DNA of 64,000 bases from an uncultured Prevotellaceae bacterium (GTDB taxonomy: Bacteria > Bacteroidota > Bacteroidia > Bacteroidales > Bacteroidaceae): positions 124,001-188,000 of the forward strand of contig CASGAM010000023.1 of assembly GCA_949299545.1 (NCBI GenBank), in the 5' to 3' direction. Shown here piece after piece: positions 62,008-64,000 of the stretch. The stretch's first letter is position 1, and each line of letters begins with the position of its first letter. Made by a program: the position numbers and the translations under genes. The notes beneath the pieces were generated by a model, which worked only from the letters and a program-made list of their open reading frames with translations, did no database searches and was not told the DNA's origin.

Positions 62008-64000
62008 ATGGATATGAAAAAATACATTCACTACCTCATACTTGCATTGACCATTTTTTCCTCACAGGCCTGTCAGGAAGAAAACATCACGACAACCGGG
62101 GGGCAGTTCAACATCACCCTGCAAGATGCACCGGCTGACACCTATAAGCGCAGCCTGCCGACCGAACTGTCGGATGAATTGAAGAGACAGTTTGTCATCA
62201 ACATCGAAGACGAAAGCGGTAAAAGCAACTTTAAAGGCACGCTCGAAGCATATAATGCCGGCAGTCCGGCACTGAAACCCGCAACTTATTATCTTCAGGC
62301 TACTTACGGTGAGAACAAGGAGTTGGCCATTGATGAGCCTTATTACACTTCCGAAAAACAGCCCGGCACCATCAGCGCCAACAAGACAACCGACATCAAC
62401 CTGCTCTGTTCTGTCGGCAACGCCTTGGCATCGTTCGCTTTTGCCGATGCTGAAAAAGCCTCGGAACTACTGCCGACATATTCTTTTGTAACAAAAGTAG
62501 GCGAAACCACCGTAAGTTGTACAGCAGACGACGGACATAACCCTTATTTCAGGGAAGGCGTCACTGTAGACTTCTATCTGCAAGGTACGACCACTGACAA
62601 CAAACAAGTTGATTATAAATTTGCCAGCATCTCATCCGCCAAACGACAGATGAACTACAAATACACGCTGACCATAGGTGAAGCCACGGAAGGCAATGCC
62701 CTACTCGGCATTACCGTCAACACCAGCGTCGAAAGCATCACCATCACCGAAACCTTACCGCAAGAATGGCTGCCGAAAGCCAAACTGACGGCCGACGGAT
62801 TTGATGGAAACAACACCTTGAACTATCGGGAAACGACCGACGCACCTGCCACAAAAATAAACTATCAGGCTCTCAAACCGGTAGAAGAAATAGAATTCAC
62901 ATTTAACCTTGAAGACCAGAATCTCCAATCATTGAACAAAACTTATCTCCTGTCGGAACTGACGGAAGAGGAACGCCAAGCGTTAGTGGCAGCCGGCGTC
63001 ACCTTGCCGGCATTGAACGCCACGACCGGTAGCATCGACCTGACCGGAATGACCAACAAACTATTATGTGCCAACGACGGCAGCACCGCTGTCAACCGGA
63101 TAGACGTGCGCATAAAAGCCAACAACCGCTGGAGCGACACCGGCACATATACCATCAACACCTTGCGGCCTGAATTCAACATCGCCGTCAATGAGAACGA
63201 CTTCTGGTCGAAAGAGTTTGCCATCCGCGATTTCAACGTCACGGAAGGTAATGCAGACAAGGTCAAGGCACAAACCGTTTACCAATACAGCACAGACGGC
63301 GGAGGCTCATGGACCACTTTCAGTGAGGGCATGAAACAAAAGTTCAGTACACATCCGGAAATCAAGAACTATACTGTCCGCGCACTTTATCGTAACGCTC
63401 TTGCATCAAATATAGCGGATGTAACGCTTGAGACGCCGACACAACTGCCAAATTCCAATATGGATGAGTGGACTGATGAAATTTATAACAGTGACTATTA
63501 TTGTTTTTATCCGTGGATAACTAAAAACAGTTGTCACTGGGATACCAATAATTCATGGACAACACGCCACAGGTGGAACACTGTAGGACGTGACCATTAT
63601 AATGGTTTCCATGCAGTATCATACGTACCAGGACGTTCCGGACTTGCAGCAGAACTAAGAAGTACGGGTAATGGACGAGGCAACACAAAAATCTTCAATA
63701 TCCAAGTAAAAGACTATAACAAAGTTGCAGGCCAACTTTTCACCGGCACAGCAGAATGTATAAAAGGTGGAACAGATGCATTTCCAGAAGATGAACTCAA
63801 CATATATAAAGATGCACAGTTCTTTGTTCGGCCAACAGCAATAAAATTCTGGTATAAATATGCTCCCTCCGGTTCCGACACTTGGACTGCCCACATGGAA
63901 CTTTTAGACGAAAACAACGAAATAATCAGCCAAGCAGATTATTCTAACAGTAATCAAACTAATGACTGGACAGAAGCTACTCTAACCCTACCTTATCAAG
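62008..64000 (+). CDS. DUF4493/PCMD-like lipoprotein (3' end outside window)
   Basis: The reading frame is open from the ATG at 62008 (MDMKKYIHYLILALTIFSSQ, then Ala-Cys22; the ATG at 62014 is an alternative) to the right edge, giving 664 codons. The N-terminal DUF4493-like lobe (GGQFNITLQDAPADTYKRSL, then a lobe with ALASFAFADAEKASELLPTY) is followed by FN3-like repeats (NTLRPEFNIAVNENDFWSKE, YQYSTDGGGSWTTF). A PCMD-like domain then opens with LPNSNMDEWTDEIYNSDYYC and continues past the edge. The PCMD part is more divergent than in the two upstream genes. Function unknown; last visible member of the operon. Confidence 0.8.
   Translation, partial: MDMKKYIHYLILALTIFSSQACQEENITTTGGQFNITLQDAPADTYKRSLPTELSDELKRQFVINIEDESGKSNFKGTLEAYNAGSPALKPATYYLQATYGENKELAIDEPYYTSEKQPGTISANKTTDINLLCSVGNALASFAFADAEKASELLPTYSFVTKVGETTVSCTADDGHNPYFREGVTVDFYLQGTTTDNKQVDYKFASISSAKRQMNYKYTLTIGEATEGNALLGITVNTSVESITITETLPQEWLPKAKLTADGFDGNNTLNYRETTDAPATKINYQALKPVEEIEFTFNLEDQNLQSLNKTYLLSELTEEERQALVAAGVTLPALNATTGSIDLTGMTNKLLCANDGSTAVNRIDVRIKANNRWSDTGTYTINTLRPEFNIAVNENDFWSKEFAIRDFNVTEGNADKVKAQTVYQYSTDGGGSWTTFSEGMKQKFSTHPEIKNYTVRALYRNALASNIADVTLETPTQLPNSNMDEWTDEIYNSDYYCFYPWITKNSCHWDTNNSWTTRHRWNTVGRDHYNGFHAVSYVPGRSGLAAELRSTGNGRGNTKIFNIQVKDYNKVAGQLFTGTAECIKGGTDAFPEDELNIYKDAQFFVRPTAIKFWYKYAPSGSDTWTAHMELLDENNEIISQADYSNSNQTNDWTEATLTLPYQ

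Overview
This 64 kb window is chromosomal DNA of a Bacteroidales bacterium (phylum Bacteroidota). The genus cannot be fixed from the sequence alone. The evidence is: TonB-dependent receptors with an N-terminal carboxypeptidase-regulatory-like domain, lipoproteins with DUF4493 and PCMD domains, type IX secretion (T9SS) sorting tails, glycine-lipid synthesis genes (glsA/glsB), a DUF2723 membrane glycosyltransferase, -7 promoter elements of the form TAnnTTTG, and almost no Shine-Dalgarno sequences. No rRNA, tRNA, CRISPR array or insertion sequence was recognised.

Layout. (1) 1-6.4 kb: the 5' part of a TonB-dependent receptor gene (minus strand, runs off the left edge), a secreted sialate O-acetylesterase, and a membrane-tethered TPR/LuxR-type regulator. 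(2) 6.5-11.2 kb: a DUF2723 membrane protein translationally coupled to a small DUF3098 protein, then a lone DUF1016/YhcG PD-(D/E)XK nuclease that looks AT-richer than its surroundings. (3) 11.3-22.8 kb: a nine-gene minus-strand operon for an ABC efflux system: membrane fusion protein, two pairs of MacB/FtsX-type permeases flanking one ATPase, a TolC-like outer membrane protein, an NtrC-type sigma-54 response regulator and its NtrB-like kinase. The region in front of it has a textbook sigma-54 promoter (22797-22812) and a perfect 18-bp palindrome at about -78, so the operon very probably controls itself through its own last two genes. (4) 23.0-26.1 kb: a palindromic repeat cluster, a second TonB-dependent receptor and a VanZ-like protein. 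(5) 26.1-29.4 kb: an Na+-dependent NSS transporter, a helix-hairpin-helix protein and LrgA/LrgB. (6) 29.5-36.6 kb: two large convergent T9SS-secreted carbohydrate enzymes (a GH-A-like hydrolase and a GH78 alpha-L-rhamnosidase) sharing a bidirectional terminator. (7) 36.8-39.0 kb: glsB and glsA (glycine lipids) and a small secreted protein. (8) 39.2-54.7 kb: the division and cell wall (dcw) cluster on the minus strand: rsmH-ftsL-ftsI-murE-mraY-murD-ftsW-murG-murC-ftsQ-ftsA-ftsZ-yqeY, without mraZ, murF, murB or ddl. (9) 54.8-64 kb: a cyclophilin-type isomerase, then a plus-strand operon of DUF4493/PCMD surface lipoproteins with an outer membrane beta-barrel, which continues past the right edge.

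Base composition shifts by eye from fairly GC-rich (left of about 29.4 kb) to AT-richer (right of it, including the dcw cluster). The most interesting points are the sigma-54 control region with its palindromic enhancer, the duplicated-permease efflux operon, the four-fold GCGGTCGCA repeat cluster, and the uncharacterised DUF4493/PCMD/barrel operon. All family assignments come from recognising motifs in the translated sequence. No database search was run.
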